DNA of 64,000 nucleotides, from the NCBI RefSeq assembly GCF_900066015.1, contig NZ_LN890656.1, forward strand, positions 744,001-808,000, written 5' to 3'. The notes beneath the pieces are model-generated. The model was given only the letters and a program-made list of their open reading frames with translations. It ran no database searches and was not told the origin of the DNA. Shown in pieces: positions 51,895 through 59,931 of the stretch. The stretch's first letter is position 1. The number at the start of each line of letters is the position of its first letter. Both the position numbers and the translations under genes were made by a program. Source of the stretch: Candidatus Promineifilum breve. Lineage in GTDB: Bacteria > Chloroflexota > Anaerolineae > Promineifilales > Promineifilaceae.

Positions 51895-54015
51895 TTATCC
51901 TAATCGTAATCCCGGCAGGCGAACGCCGGGCGCGGCCGTGTCCGGGCCGGGCAGCGCGCTCTCGCCCAATGCCGCCCGGTTGAGGCGCGGCGGCGGGCGG
52001 CGGCCCACAATCGTGTCCACGCCGACGGTCGATTGGCCGCCCACCACCAGCCGCGACGGCAACAGGCGCAGTTCATAGGCGGTGTGGGCCGGTTTTTCGG
52101 CGTCGATGGCCCGGCGCAACAGGCGCTCGGCCGCTGCGTCGCGCACCCAGGCGGCGGGCACGACGACGGTGAAGCGGTGGGCGTGGGCGTGATACAGATC
52201 GCGCGCCGGGTCGTTGGTGGCGATGAGCGCCACCTCGCCCTCGGTGGCGAACACGTCCAGTTGCAGCCGCCCCACGGCCGCCGGACTCCACAGCGGCAGC
52301 CCGGCGGCCAGCCCGTCGCCCGCCGGCAGCGTGGCCCGCGCCCGCTGGCGGAAGCCCTCGATGATGACCGGGTACGCCCCCTGTTGCGCCGCCGTCAGGC
52401 CGGTCATGTTTTCCAGATAGACCCGCAAATAGGCGCGCAGCCCGGCGGCCGTGCCCCGCCGGGCCATGATCGACGGCGCGGCGATGAGCAGGCGGCGCTG
52501 CTGCTCGGCCGACCACTCCCCCTCCAGCGGCAGCCCCAGCCAGGCCGCCAGAAAGGGCAACTGCTCATCGGCCACGGCGCGGGGGTCGGCCAGGGCGGCG
52601 AAATCGGCCACGCGGGCCTCGATGGCGTCCCATTCGGTCTGCACCAGGGCCAGATAATGCTCCAGAAAGAGGCGGCTCGGTTCGTCGCGCTGGAACTCGG
52701 CCGGCAAATAGCGCAGGTAGGCGTCGCGCGGGTAGATGACCTTCAGGCGGCGCACCTGGGGCGAGCGGCGGCCGTCGCCGGTCAGCTCCAGCCGCAGGCG
52801 CAGGAATTGGCCCGGCCGGCTGCGCACCAGAGCGGTGAAGCTGACCGGCCCGTCGCGCATGTCGCCGGTCTGGCCGCCGCAGTCGTCCCATTGGCCGGGC
52901 TGGATGTGCAACGCATCGGCGTGGCCGGCACCGGAGTAGGTGCTCAGCGCCACCCGGCTGCCGCGCGGCAGGGCGTCGAGTTCGACTTCGACGGCGTGCC
53001 ACTGGCAGCGGTAGTGGCGGCTGTCCAGCGGCTCGCTGAACCAGAAGCCACGGGCGGCATACAAGGCCGGGCGGGGCGTTTCGTCGATCACCGCCGGGTC
53101 GGTTTCCGGGCGCACGGGGCGGCCGTCGGGCAGGCGGAAGAACAGACTATCGGGCGCGCGCAACGCGGCGGCCCAGGCGGCGCTCTCCGGCGCGGGTGGC
53201 GCGGTCGGGCGGCGCGGGTCGCAATCGTCGGCCATCTCCGGCGGCACGAGAAAGCGCGGCGGGTCGTGGTGGTCGGCATAGAGCGCGGGCCGGTCGAATT
53301 CGTGGCGCACGTCGCCGGCGTCGGCCACGCGCCCCAGGAAGCCGCCGCGCGCGTCGTAGCGCTCCAGCCAACGGCCGTTGTAGAGCAACAACTGCCCGGC
53401 GCGGTTGACCAGCACGGCCCGCCAGCGGTCGGGCAGGCCCTCGTCGGGCGTGTCGGCCGCGCTGAGCACCGGCTCCAGCCACTGCGCCCCCGGCCGGTGG
53501 CGATATAGCCGCCCTGCGGTCAGCACGTAAATATGTCCGGCATGGGCGGCCAGATCGAGCGGCGTCTCGCCCGGCAGCGGCAACACGGCCAACAGGGCCA
53601 GCGTGGCCGTGTCGTAGACCACCACCCGCCCGGCGTCGGCGATGGTGAGCGCGCCGCCGCTGAGGGCGAGGGCTTGCGGCTCATAGAGGCCGCGGGCGTC
53701 GCCGGTCTGGCCGCCGATGGCCGGCAGGCGGCGGAAGCGGCGCTGCGCCCGGTCGAAGCGAAGGACATGGGGGTGAGAACCCTCGTCGGAGCCGCCGACG
53801 AGCAGGTAAGGCGTGGCCGCGCCGTCGAGGGCCAGCCCGCGCGGCAGCCGCAAGCGCCCCAGGCTGCCGTCGGCCGCGTCGAAGGCCAGCGGGCCACCCG
53901 GCGCGGCGGGCAAGGTCAGCGTGTCGCCCACGGCCAGCGGCGGGGGGCCGCCGGGCCGGGGCAGGGCCGCGCCGCGCCGCCACTCGTTCAACCCGTCCAA
54001 TAGCAGGAAAGTCAT
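51895..54015 (-). CDS. gpI-like baseplate protein with N-terminal propeller-like extension (Afp12 position)
   Basis: 706 residues. The C-terminal ~260 residues match phage-tail gpI-type baseplate proteins: YLRYLPAEFQRDEPSRLFLE, FLAAWLGLPLEGEWSAEQQR and MARRGTAAGLRAYLRVYLE. The N-terminal ~400 residues contain repeated beta segments (GLYEPQALALSGGALTIADA; VVVYDTATLALLAVLPLPGE; LLLYNGRWLERYDARGGFLG) like an NHL/WD-type propeller. In Afp, Afp12 follows Afp11 and joins the baseplate plates; order is the same here. The ATG at 54015 has GAGG upstream and lies seven bases past the previous stop. Confidence 0.82.
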   Translation of the reverse strand: MTFLLLDGLNEWRRGAALPRPGGPPPLAVGDTLTLPAAPGGPLAFDAADGSLGRLRLPRGLALDGAATPYLLVGGSDEGSHPHVLRFDRAQRRFRRLPAIGGQTGDARGLYEPQALALSGGALTIADAGRVVVYDTATLALLAVLPLPGETPLDLAAHAGHIYVLTAGRLYRHRPGAQWLEPVLSAADTPDEGLPDRWRAVLVNRAGQLLLYNGRWLERYDARGGFLGRVADAGDVRHEFDRPALYADHHDPPRFLVPPEMADDCDPRRPTAPPAPESAAWAAALRAPDSLFFRLPDGRPVRPETDPAVIDETPRPALYAARGFWFSEPLDSRHYRCQWHAVEVELDALPRGSRVALSTYSGAGHADALHIQPGQWDDCGGQTGDMRDGPVSFTALVRSRPGQFLRLRLELTGDGRRSPQVRRLKVIYPRDAYLRYLPAEFQRDEPSRLFLEHYLALVQTEWDAIEARVADFAALADPRAVADEQLPFLAAWLGLPLEGEWSAEQQRRLLIAAPSIMARRGTAAGLRAYLRVYLENMTGLTAAQQGAYPVIIEGFRQRARATLPAGDGLAAGLPLWSPAAVGRLQLDVFATEGEVALIATNDPARDLYHAHAHRFTVVVPAAWVRDAAAERLLRRAIDAEKPAHTAYELRLLPSRLVVGGQSTVGVDTIVGRRPPPRLNRAALGESALPGPDTAAPGVRLPGLRLG

Positions 54016-54022
54016 AGCCGCC

Positions 54023-55960
54023 TCACCGATCCTCATAGGGCAACACGCGGATGGCGTGGCCGGCGCTGTAGACCAGTTCGTGGCGGCGCAGACTCACCGC
54101 GTCGGTCAGGCTGTCGCGCGACTGCCCATCGACGGTGACCGTCAGCCGATCCACGGCGCGCACGTTGGCGACGTCGAGGATGACGTTATAGAACGCGGTC
54201 GGATACAGGTCGCCGCCAAAGACCCATTTTTTGGGATCGAGGAACTTCTTCAGGGCCTCGTCCACCGCCCGCTCCACCGTGCCAGGCGCGGCGTAGGCGT
54301 CGGCGCGGATGGTGGCGGCGATGCTCACCGGCCGGTAGCCCGGCTCATCGACGTACAACTCGGTCGTCAGCAGCCGGTAGGGATGCAGGAATTGGGCCAC
54401 GCGCCGCTTCAGGTCGGGCGACGGCCGAGGCGGGTTGTCGTCGTGGTCGGGCACGATGATGACCGTCACCGCGCCGGGCACGGCCACATCGGGATGGCCG
54501 GGGTGCATCAGGCCGAACGCCTGGGCGCGGGCCACGCCGCCGGCCTGCCGGGCCAGTTCGGTGTAATCCTCGGCCGACACGGCCCGGTTGCGGCTGCGCA
54601 GTTTGGCCGGGGCGCGCTCCTTCAGCTCTTCCAGCGGCTCCTCATCCCGGCCGCCCACGGCCCCGCGCTCGTTGCGCACCGCCTCGATGCCCGCCGCCGA
54701 CGCCAGCAGCGCCCCATCGCCGGCGGCCACGTTGCCCGCCCGGCCGCCGCCATAGCGGTAGTGCGTGGCGACGATCTCGCGCCCGGCGGGGGGAATGCGG
54801 CCGCGCTCGCCGTCGCCGAAGCGGATGACTCCGGCCGTCGGGTTCAGCGTGTAGTGGCGCGATTCGCGGCCCGAGGCCAGAAAATCATCCACCCGCGTCC
54901 ATTCGTCGCCCGGGTCGCTGTCGTCGGGCAGGCGCACGCGCAGGGTCAGCGTCTCGCGCCGCACGGGACGGCGGCGCAGCGTGAAGCTCTGGTCCGGCTC
55001 GCCGTCGCTGTCGCCCAGGATTTCGTCGCGCACCGTCGCCAGATTCTCGGCGGCCACGGCGTTGGGGCGCAGGAAGGCGATCTCCGGCACGCGCCCGACG
55101 GGATAGCCCCCGGCCACCAGCCGGCAGCGCAGCCAGACGTGGGGGTCGGCCACGTCATGGACGTCGAAGGCGGCGGCCTCGGCCGGGCCTTCGACCTCGA
55201 TGTAGCCTTCCTGAGTGAAGGCGGCCGTCTCGTCGCTGAAGGTGGTCAGGGTCTGCCAGCGGGCGCTGCCCGGCGGCCGGTATTCCCAGACCAGCGTCAC
55301 CGGCGGGGCGACGGCGGGGGGTAAATCCCCCTCAGCTCGTTCCGGCGGCGTGGCCTCCTTCGTCGGCGGGCGGAAGACGCGCCAGCGCATCGTCTGCGGG
55401 AAGAGGCGCGGCGGGCGGGCCGGGCCGGTGGGCGGGGTGAAGCCCAGATAGAGGGCCGCGCCCGTCTGCGCCGTCCAGCCGAACGGCCGCCATTTTGATT
55501 GGCCCTCGGTGTTGGCCGGCGTCCACGTCTCGAAGGCCACGCCGTCGAAGACCAGAACGTGGGCCAGCGGCAGGGGGATCACGTCCAGGCCGGTGAGCGT
55601 CTCGAAGATGACCTCATCCCCCTCGGCCGAGGGCAGGGCCACCCGCGCGCGCTGCGGCAGGCTGGTGATCGCCGTGGCCCCGGCGGCGGGGGTCATGGTC
55701 AGATGGACGGTGGCCGGCTCGGCCGGGCGCAGCTCCATGTTCAACAGGTGCAGGAACTTCAGGTACATCCGCTCCGGCACGCGGTTCATCTGATAGAGCA
55801 TCGACTCGGTGAGCCAGGCAAACAGTTGCAGCAGGGCGATGCCGGGATCGCTCTCGTTGTAGTCCGTCCATTCCGGCACGTAGAGGGGAATGCGTTCCCG
55901 CGCCGCCAGATAGATCTGTTCGGCGGTGCGGTCGTCCAGGTTCGGCATTTCTAGTGGCAT
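54023..55960 (-). CDS. baseplate J-like protein (Afp11-like)
   Basis: 645 residues. NESDPGIALLQLFAWLTESM near the N-terminus and AEDYTELARQAGGVARAQAF plus VTVIIVPDHDDNPPRPSPDL in the C-terminal half are diagnostic for the baseplate assembly J / gp6-like family. It forms the ring of wedges that links fibres, tube base and sheath. Length is normal for eCIS J proteins. AAGGTG precedes the ATG at 55960. Its neighbours gp25 and gpI on either side are its structural partners. Confidence 0.92.
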   Translation of the reverse strand: MPLEMPNLDDRTAEQIYLAARERIPLYVPEWTDYNESDPGIALLQLFAWLTESMLYQMNRVPERMYLKFLHLLNMELRPAEPATVHLTMTPAAGATAITSLPQRARVALPSAEGDEVIFETLTGLDVIPLPLAHVLVFDGVAFETWTPANTEGQSKWRPFGWTAQTGAALYLGFTPPTGPARPPRLFPQTMRWRVFRPPTKEATPPERAEGDLPPAVAPPVTLVWEYRPPGSARWQTLTTFSDETAAFTQEGYIEVEGPAEAAAFDVHDVADPHVWLRCRLVAGGYPVGRVPEIAFLRPNAVAAENLATVRDEILGDSDGEPDQSFTLRRRPVRRETLTLRVRLPDDSDPGDEWTRVDDFLASGRESRHYTLNPTAGVIRFGDGERGRIPPAGREIVATHYRYGGGRAGNVAAGDGALLASAAGIEAVRNERGAVGGRDEEPLEELKERAPAKLRSRNRAVSAEDYTELARQAGGVARAQAFGLMHPGHPDVAVPGAVTVIIVPDHDDNPPRPSPDLKRRVAQFLHPYRLLTTELYVDEPGYRPVSIAATIRADAYAAPGTVERAVDEALKKFLDPKKWVFGGDLYPTAFYNVILDVANVRAVDRLTVTVDGQSRDSLTDAVSLRRHELVYSAGHAIRVLPYEDR

Positions 55961-55969
55961 AGCGTCACC

Positions 55970-56359
55970 TTAGCTGAGCGCGCCCTCATTGATGAAGAGC
56001 GGATAGACCAGGTTGAATACCGCGTTGGTGTCGCGGAGCCGGTAGGAGATGTGGATGTCGAGCACATTTTGCTCGGGGCGGTCGATGGCGACATCCAGCG
56101 GGTCAATGCGCGGCTCCCAGCGCAGCAGCGCGGCGCGGATGGTCTGGCGCAGTTGGGCGTGGAGCGCGGCGGTGTTGCCCTGGAAGACGAGATCGTGAAT
56201 GGCGCAGCCGAACTCCGGCCGCAGCGGGCGCTCACCCGGCCTGGTGGTCAGGATGAGGCGGATGCTCTGCTCGATCTTCTCTTCGCCGCCGATGAGGCGC
56301 AGCCGCCCGTCGTTGCCCGGCGGAAAGGCCCAGCCGCGGCCGATGATGTCTTTTTTCAT
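55970..56359 (-). CDS. gp25-like baseplate wedge protein (Afp9-like)
   Basis: 129 residues, full length for the GPW/gp25 family: IGRGWAFPPGNDGRLRLIGG, IRLILTTRPGERPLRPEFGC and LDIHISYRLRDTNAVFNLVY. gp25 is the conserved baseplate wedge protein that nucleates sheath polymerisation. It is followed after nine bases by the J protein gene. Confidence 0.95.
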   Translation of the reverse strand: MKKDIIGRGWAFPPGNDGRLRLIGGEEKIEQSIRLILTTRPGERPLRPEFGCAIHDLVFQGNTAALHAQLRQTIRAALLRWEPRIDPLDVAIDRPEQNVLDIHISYRLRDTNAVFNLVYPLFINEGALS

Positions 56360-56389
56360 GGTCGTTTGCCCCTATGCTCCATAGGTTAC

Positions 56390-56779
56390 TCAACCGCCGA
56401 TCAGCACCGTGCCGGCGGCGATGATCTGGCCGCCGCGCGTCACGCCCACGTCGTTGCAGGTGTCGGCGCTGTCGCCCAGGCGGGCCGCCGCCTTGCCGTT
56501 GATGAACACCGTGCTGCTGCCCGACACGATGGTGGCCGTGTTGGTCGGCGGGATGACGAACGTGCCGCCGATGGGAATGTGGGGCGGCGTGTTGGTGGCC
56601 GTGCTGCCCACCGTGGCCGCGGCCAGCCCCATGATCTTGACCGACGGACTCAACGCGCCGTCGATGAGGCCGCTGAACGGGTGGGGCACGGGCACCGGCG
56701 GCGACGTGGCCGGCGGCAGAATCTGATGGATGTCGATCGCCACAATGCGATCGCCCTGCTTGGCTGCTGGTTGGCCCAT
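56390..56779 (-). CDS. PAAR-domain spike tip protein (Afp10-like)
   Basis: 129 residues: KQGDRIVAIDIHQILPPA, PHPFSGLIDGAL, VGSTATNTPPHIPIGGTF and FINGKAAARLGDSADTCNDV give the PAAR layout, with His and Cys residues that could hold the tip metal ion. It caps the spike and pierces the target membrane. The gene lies between the gpV-like and gp25-like genes; in Afp gp25 comes first, so this pair is swapped. Confidence 0.92.
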   Translation of the reverse strand: MGQPAAKQGDRIVAIDIHQILPPATSPPVPVPHPFSGLIDGALSPSVKIMGLAAATVGSTATNTPPHIPIGGTFVIPPTNTATIVSGSSTVFINGKAAARLGDSADTCNDVGVTRGGQIIAAGTVLIGG

Positions 56780-56795
56780 GATCGTTCGCTTCTCC

Positions 56796-57377
56796 CTAAT
56801 TGATGTCCACCGTGGCCCCGGACAGGATCAGTTTGGCCTTGGCCTTCACCGAAATCTGGTTGGCGTCCAGTTCCATGTTGCCGGCCGGGGCGCTGATGGA
56901 GACGTTGCCCTGGTCGGCCTTGACGATGACGTTGCCCGTCTGGCAATGCACCTCGATCTTCTGGTCGTCGATCAGGATGCGCCGCTGGCCGTCCTTGTGG
57001 ACGATCTCGATCAGTTCCTTGCCCGACGTGTCGTCGAGCTTCACCACGTGGCCGCTGCGCGAGCGCCAGAAGCGCCAGTTGTTCTTCTCGGCGTCGCCGT
57101 CGTCGGGCGGCGGCTTGTCGGCCCCGCTCCAGAGCGAGCCGAGCACGAAGCCGTCCCCTTCCAGCCGCCCGTCCTCGAAGATGACGATCACCTCGTCGTC
57201 CTTCTCAGGCCGCAGGAACAGGCCGCGCTCCTTGCCGGCCATCGGCGCGGCCAGCCGCAGCCAGTCGCTGGTGCGGCCCGTCTTCGGAAAGCGCACCTTC
57301 ACCCGCCCCTGCCCTTCCGGGTCTCGCAGGTCATGGACGATGCCGATGAGGACGCCGCTCAGGGCCTGGCCGCTCAT
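56796..57377 (-). CDS. gpV/VgrG C-terminal-like spike protein
   Basis: 193 residues. The OB-fold part (IGIVHDLRDPEGQGRVKVRF; WLRLAAPMAGKERGLFLRPE; DDEVIVIFEDGRLEGDGFVL) is the gp5/gpV domain, followed by strand repeats (HKDGQRRILIDDQKIEVH; KADQGNVSISAPAGNMEL) forming a trimeric beta-helix needle. With the preceding gpD-like gene it makes up what is one polypeptide in Afp8 or VgrG; here the ATG follows directly on the TAG of that gene. Confidence 0.92.
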   Translation of the reverse strand: MSGQALSGVLIGIVHDLRDPEGQGRVKVRFPKTGRTSDWLRLAAPMAGKERGLFLRPEKDDEVIVIFEDGRLEGDGFVLGSLWSGADKPPPDDGDAEKNNWRFWRSRSGHVVKLDDTSGKELIEIVHKDGQRRILIDDQKIEVHCQTGNVIVKADQGNVSISAPAGNMELDANQISVKAKAKLILSGATVDIN

Positions 57378-58511
57378 CTATTGCTTCTCCTCGCGGCGGC
57401 ACTCGAACTGGGTGGTGTAGCCGCCGTCGCCGATGGTGTGGGTCGTGCCGGTGACGAAGTAGCGCCCGCTGAAGCGCACGCCCATGCCGCCCAACTCGAC
57501 CACCGTGCCGGCCCGCAACAGGGGCAGGCCAATGGTGGAACCGCTGCCGCGCACCAAATCCTTGGCGATGTTCTCCAATGTCTGGCGGGCCAGTTGCTTG
57601 GCCTCGGCGTTGTTGCGCACGGGCTTGTCGGTGATGACTTCCTCGTAGCCCTGCACGGCGTTGTTGATGGCGTTCTGGCGGCCCTTCTGGCCCACGCCGT
57701 TGGTCTGTAGCTCCTGCCGCGTGGCCTGGCCGGTGATCGGCTGCTTGCGCTGGCGATCCCAGCCCTGCACGGTGACCTTTTCCACCTGGTTGGCGGTGGT
57801 CAACGTGGGCGTGAAGGAGATGAGCGTCTCGCCATAGGTCAGGCGATAGCTCTTGCGCTGCACGCTGTCCGACGGCTTGAAGTGCAATTCGTTCTCCTTG
57901 TTACCGCTCTCCTTGCTTTCCACCACGTAGACCTCGTAGCCGAGGCGGCGGGCGCGCTCCATCAGGAAGACGATGTCGTACTGGTTGTTTTGCAGCACGT
58001 AGGCGTTCTCCACTTCCTGGCCGCTGGCCGTCTCGTTGATCATCAGCTTCATACTGAGCCGCTTGGCGATCCGCTTGGCGATCTGGCTGTCGGTCATTTT
58101 TTCGTAGGTGTCCGACTCCTGCTTGCGGCGCGTCAGCCGGTGCAGGCTGTGCTGGCCGCTGACGGTCAGCGTCGATTGGCCCGACTCCGGGAAGGTGGGG
58201 CGCAGGCCGGTGATCTCGCCGGTGATCATCGGGATCAGGCCGGTGCGCCCCAGATAGCCCATGCTGAGCGTGACGGTCTGGCCCGGATCGAACAGCGACG
58301 CATCGCTATATTTGAACAGGCCGGTGGCGTGATCCCACAAATTGGTGAGGGTAAGCTCGAAGCTGTCCATCTCGGTCAGGCTGTTCTTGAAGGACACCTG
58401 GGTCACGTCGAGCACCACGTCCTGAGGCATCTTGCGCGGGCCGAGGATGACCTCGAAGTCGGGGACGTAGAAGTCCTCGCCGTTGTCGTCGATGCGCGCG
58501 GCGGCGGTCAT
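57378..58511 (-). CDS. gpD/VgrG N-terminal-like hub protein (Afp8-like)
   Basis: 377 residues of the late-control gpD / gp27-like hub fold: FEVILGPRKMPQDVVLDVTQ, SFKNSLTEMDSFELTLTN, and the QNNQYDIVFLMERARRLGYE helix. It forms the trimeric hub between tube and spike. ATG 58511 is chosen because GGGAGG precedes it and it overlaps the upstream stop by four bases; the longer frame to 58610 would overlap the LysM gene by ~100 bases and has a different composition. Confidence 0.9.
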   Translation of the reverse strand: MTAAARIDDNGEDFYVPDFEVILGPRKMPQDVVLDVTQVSFKNSLTEMDSFELTLTNLWDHATGLFKYSDASLFDPGQTVTLSMGYLGRTGLIPMITGEITGLRPTFPESGQSTLTVSGQHSLHRLTRRKQESDTYEKMTDSQIAKRIAKRLSMKLMINETASGQEVENAYVLQNNQYDIVFLMERARRLGYEVYVVESKESGNKENELHFKPSDSVQRKSYRLTYGETLISFTPTLTTANQVEKVTVQGWDRQRKQPITGQATRQELQTNGVGQKGRQNAINNAVQGYEEVITDKPVRNNAEAKQLARQTLENIAKDLVRGSGSTIGLPLLRAGTVVELGGMGVRFSGRYFVTGTTHTIGDGGYTTQFECRREEKQ

Positions 58512-59206
58512 GCGCGCCTCCCGGCATCGAGGGGCGGAATCTCCAGAATCGTCCCCGGCGCGATGCGGCGCGGATTGTCCAACCTGTTGAACTCGGCGAT
58601 GAGCTTCCACTGGGCGGCGTCGTTGTACTCCTCATGGGCGATGAGGCTCAGCGTGTCGGTGCTCCGGAACGCCCGCCGCTTGGTGAAGGTCGATGACTCC
58701 TTCTTGACGCCCGTAAGCTGATCTTCCAGCGACAGATATTCGCGCAACGACAGCGTCAGCGTGGCCCGCACCGGCACGCCCTGGGCATTGAACAGGCTGA
58801 ACTCCTGCTGCACACTCTCGACCACGGCCTGCATGAACAGGCCGTCGCCCCAGGCCACCTGCACCCGCGGCGGGGCGTGGGTCTTGGGCTGGAGCTTCAC
58901 CAGTTGGTAGAACGGCTTGGTCAGCGTGGTCACGTCTGCCACGTCGTCATCCAGGCCGCCGTCGGGCCGGTGGGTGGTGGTGTCGAAGAACAGCTCCAGC
59001 GACAGCTTTTCGTTCTGGCCGCGCACGTATTGCAGGATGGGGCTATCGAGGCCGGGGATGTTGATCTCGGCGTACTGGGCGGCCTTGTTCAGCGTGTACT
59101 TGGCCGGGTTATAAGCCGCCTCCAGTACCGCCGGCAGCCCGCGCAACGGGTCAATGGCCGCCTTGTCCTTTTCGATTATCTTGAAGGTGATCTTCGCCAG
59201 AGCCAT
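58508..59206 (-). CDS. LysM-containing baseplate hub protein (Afp7-like)
   Basis: 232 residues. The N-terminal domain (VLEAAYNPAKYTLNKAAQ, then LSLELFFDTTTHRPDGGLD) is the tube-initiator/gp53-like fold of eCIS Afp7 proteins; the C-terminal ~45 residues are a LysM motif (DTLSLIAHEEYNDAAQWKLI ... IAPGTILEIPP). In the particle it sits under the tube; LysM here is structural, with peptidoglycan contact also possible. Confidence 0.92.
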   Translation of the reverse strand: MALAKITFKIIEKDKAAIDPLRGLPAVLEAAYNPAKYTLNKAAQYAEINIPGLDSPILQYVRGQNEKLSLELFFDTTTHRPDGGLDDDVADVTTLTKPFYQLVKLQPKTHAPPRVQVAWGDGLFMQAVVESVQQEFSLFNAQGVPVRATLTLSLREYLSLEDQLTGVKKESSTFTKRRAFRSTDTLSLIAHEEYNDAAQWKLIAEFNRLDNPRRIAPGTILEIPPLDAGRRA

Positions 59207-59272
59207 CGTCTCACTGTCCCTGTCCGCGCTCGCCTTTCAACGTTCGTCGTTTAACGTTCCACGTTCCAATCC
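59207..59272. other. short gap with ACGTTC repeats
   Basis: This 66-base gap, the longest inside the particle operon apart from ends, contains TTTCAACGTTCGTCGTTTAA and CGTTCCACGTTCC, degenerate ~7-bp units of an intergenic repeat type. No gene or hairpin of note. Confidence 0.5.
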
Positions 59273-59470
59273 TCAGCGGCCGACCGGCCCGCCGGGGGCC
59301 ACGCCGGTGCGGATGGCATTGGCCTCGCGGCTATAGCGGGTCTCGCGCTCCTTCTCGGCCAGCCGCCGCAAGATCAGCTGCACCAGCCGCTCGATCTGCG
59401 CCTCGGTCAGCGGCAAATCGCCGCCCGCCGTCACCACTTCCGTCGTCATCTGCTCGACATGCACCGCCAT
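59273..59470 (-). CDS. small eCIS protein (Afp6 position)
   Basis: 65 residues; VQLILRRLAEKERETRYSRE is an amphipathic, charged helix. Its size and position between tube and LysM genes match the short Afp6/DUF5908-like proteins of eCIS loci. GGAGAGAG precedes the ATG at 59470. Function of the family is unknown. Confidence 0.75.
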   Translation of the reverse strand: MAVHVEQMTTEVVTAGGDLPLTEAQIERLVQLILRRLAEKERETRYSREANAIRTGVAPGGPVGR

Positions 59471-59490
59471 CGTTCACTCTCTCCTTGCCC

Positions 59491-59931
59491 CTAGCGCACC
59501 CGCCGCAGCCCGTGGTGGGCGATCTCCAGCGTCTCGGTCGCCACACTGTTCTGGGTGGCGTTCAGTTGCGGGCCAATCCAACGGGCGGGAATGCCGCGCT
59601 CGAACTCCCACTCGGCCACGGGGGTCACGCCGTCGTGGTCATAGAGCACGATGGTGACGTTGCGCTGCCGCACCCGGCCGCGCGTCATGGCCCAATACCA
59701 ATCCCACAGCCGCCGGTCGATGATCCCCCGCTTCAGCACCAGATTGGTCTGCTTGTTGCGCGTGGGGAACTTGTGGGTGTGGGTATTCACCCCGCCCTCC
59801 ACGTAGTCGTGGATCTCGAAATCGAGTTGCAGGCCGGTGCATTCGCTGAAGCCGCCGACGGGGATGGCGTCAATGCGCACCTCATAGCGAAAGGCCGGAA
59901 AAGGGTCCTGCCGTTTGCCAGTCTCAGCCAT
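59491..59931 (-). CDS. eCIS tube protein 2 (Afp5/Afp1-like)
   Basis: 146 residues, T4 gp19-type tube fold: GKRQDPFPAFRYEVRIDAIP, GGFSECTGLQLDFEIHDYVE, KFPTRNKQTNLVLKRGIID and VAEWEFERGIPARWIGPQLN. Pairs with the first tube protein at 61561 (similar length, about one third identical by eye). ATG 59931 has GGAGG upstream and overlaps the sheath gene's end by eight bases. As Afp1 and Afp5, one may form the bulk tube and the other its base. Confidence 0.93.
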   Translation of the reverse strand: MAETGKRQDPFPAFRYEVRIDAIPVGGFSECTGLQLDFEIHDYVEGGVNTHTHKFPTRNKQTNLVLKRGIIDRRLWDWYWAMTRGRVRQRNVTIVLYDHDGVTPVAEWEFERGIPARWIGPQLNATQNSVATETLEIAHHGLRRVR

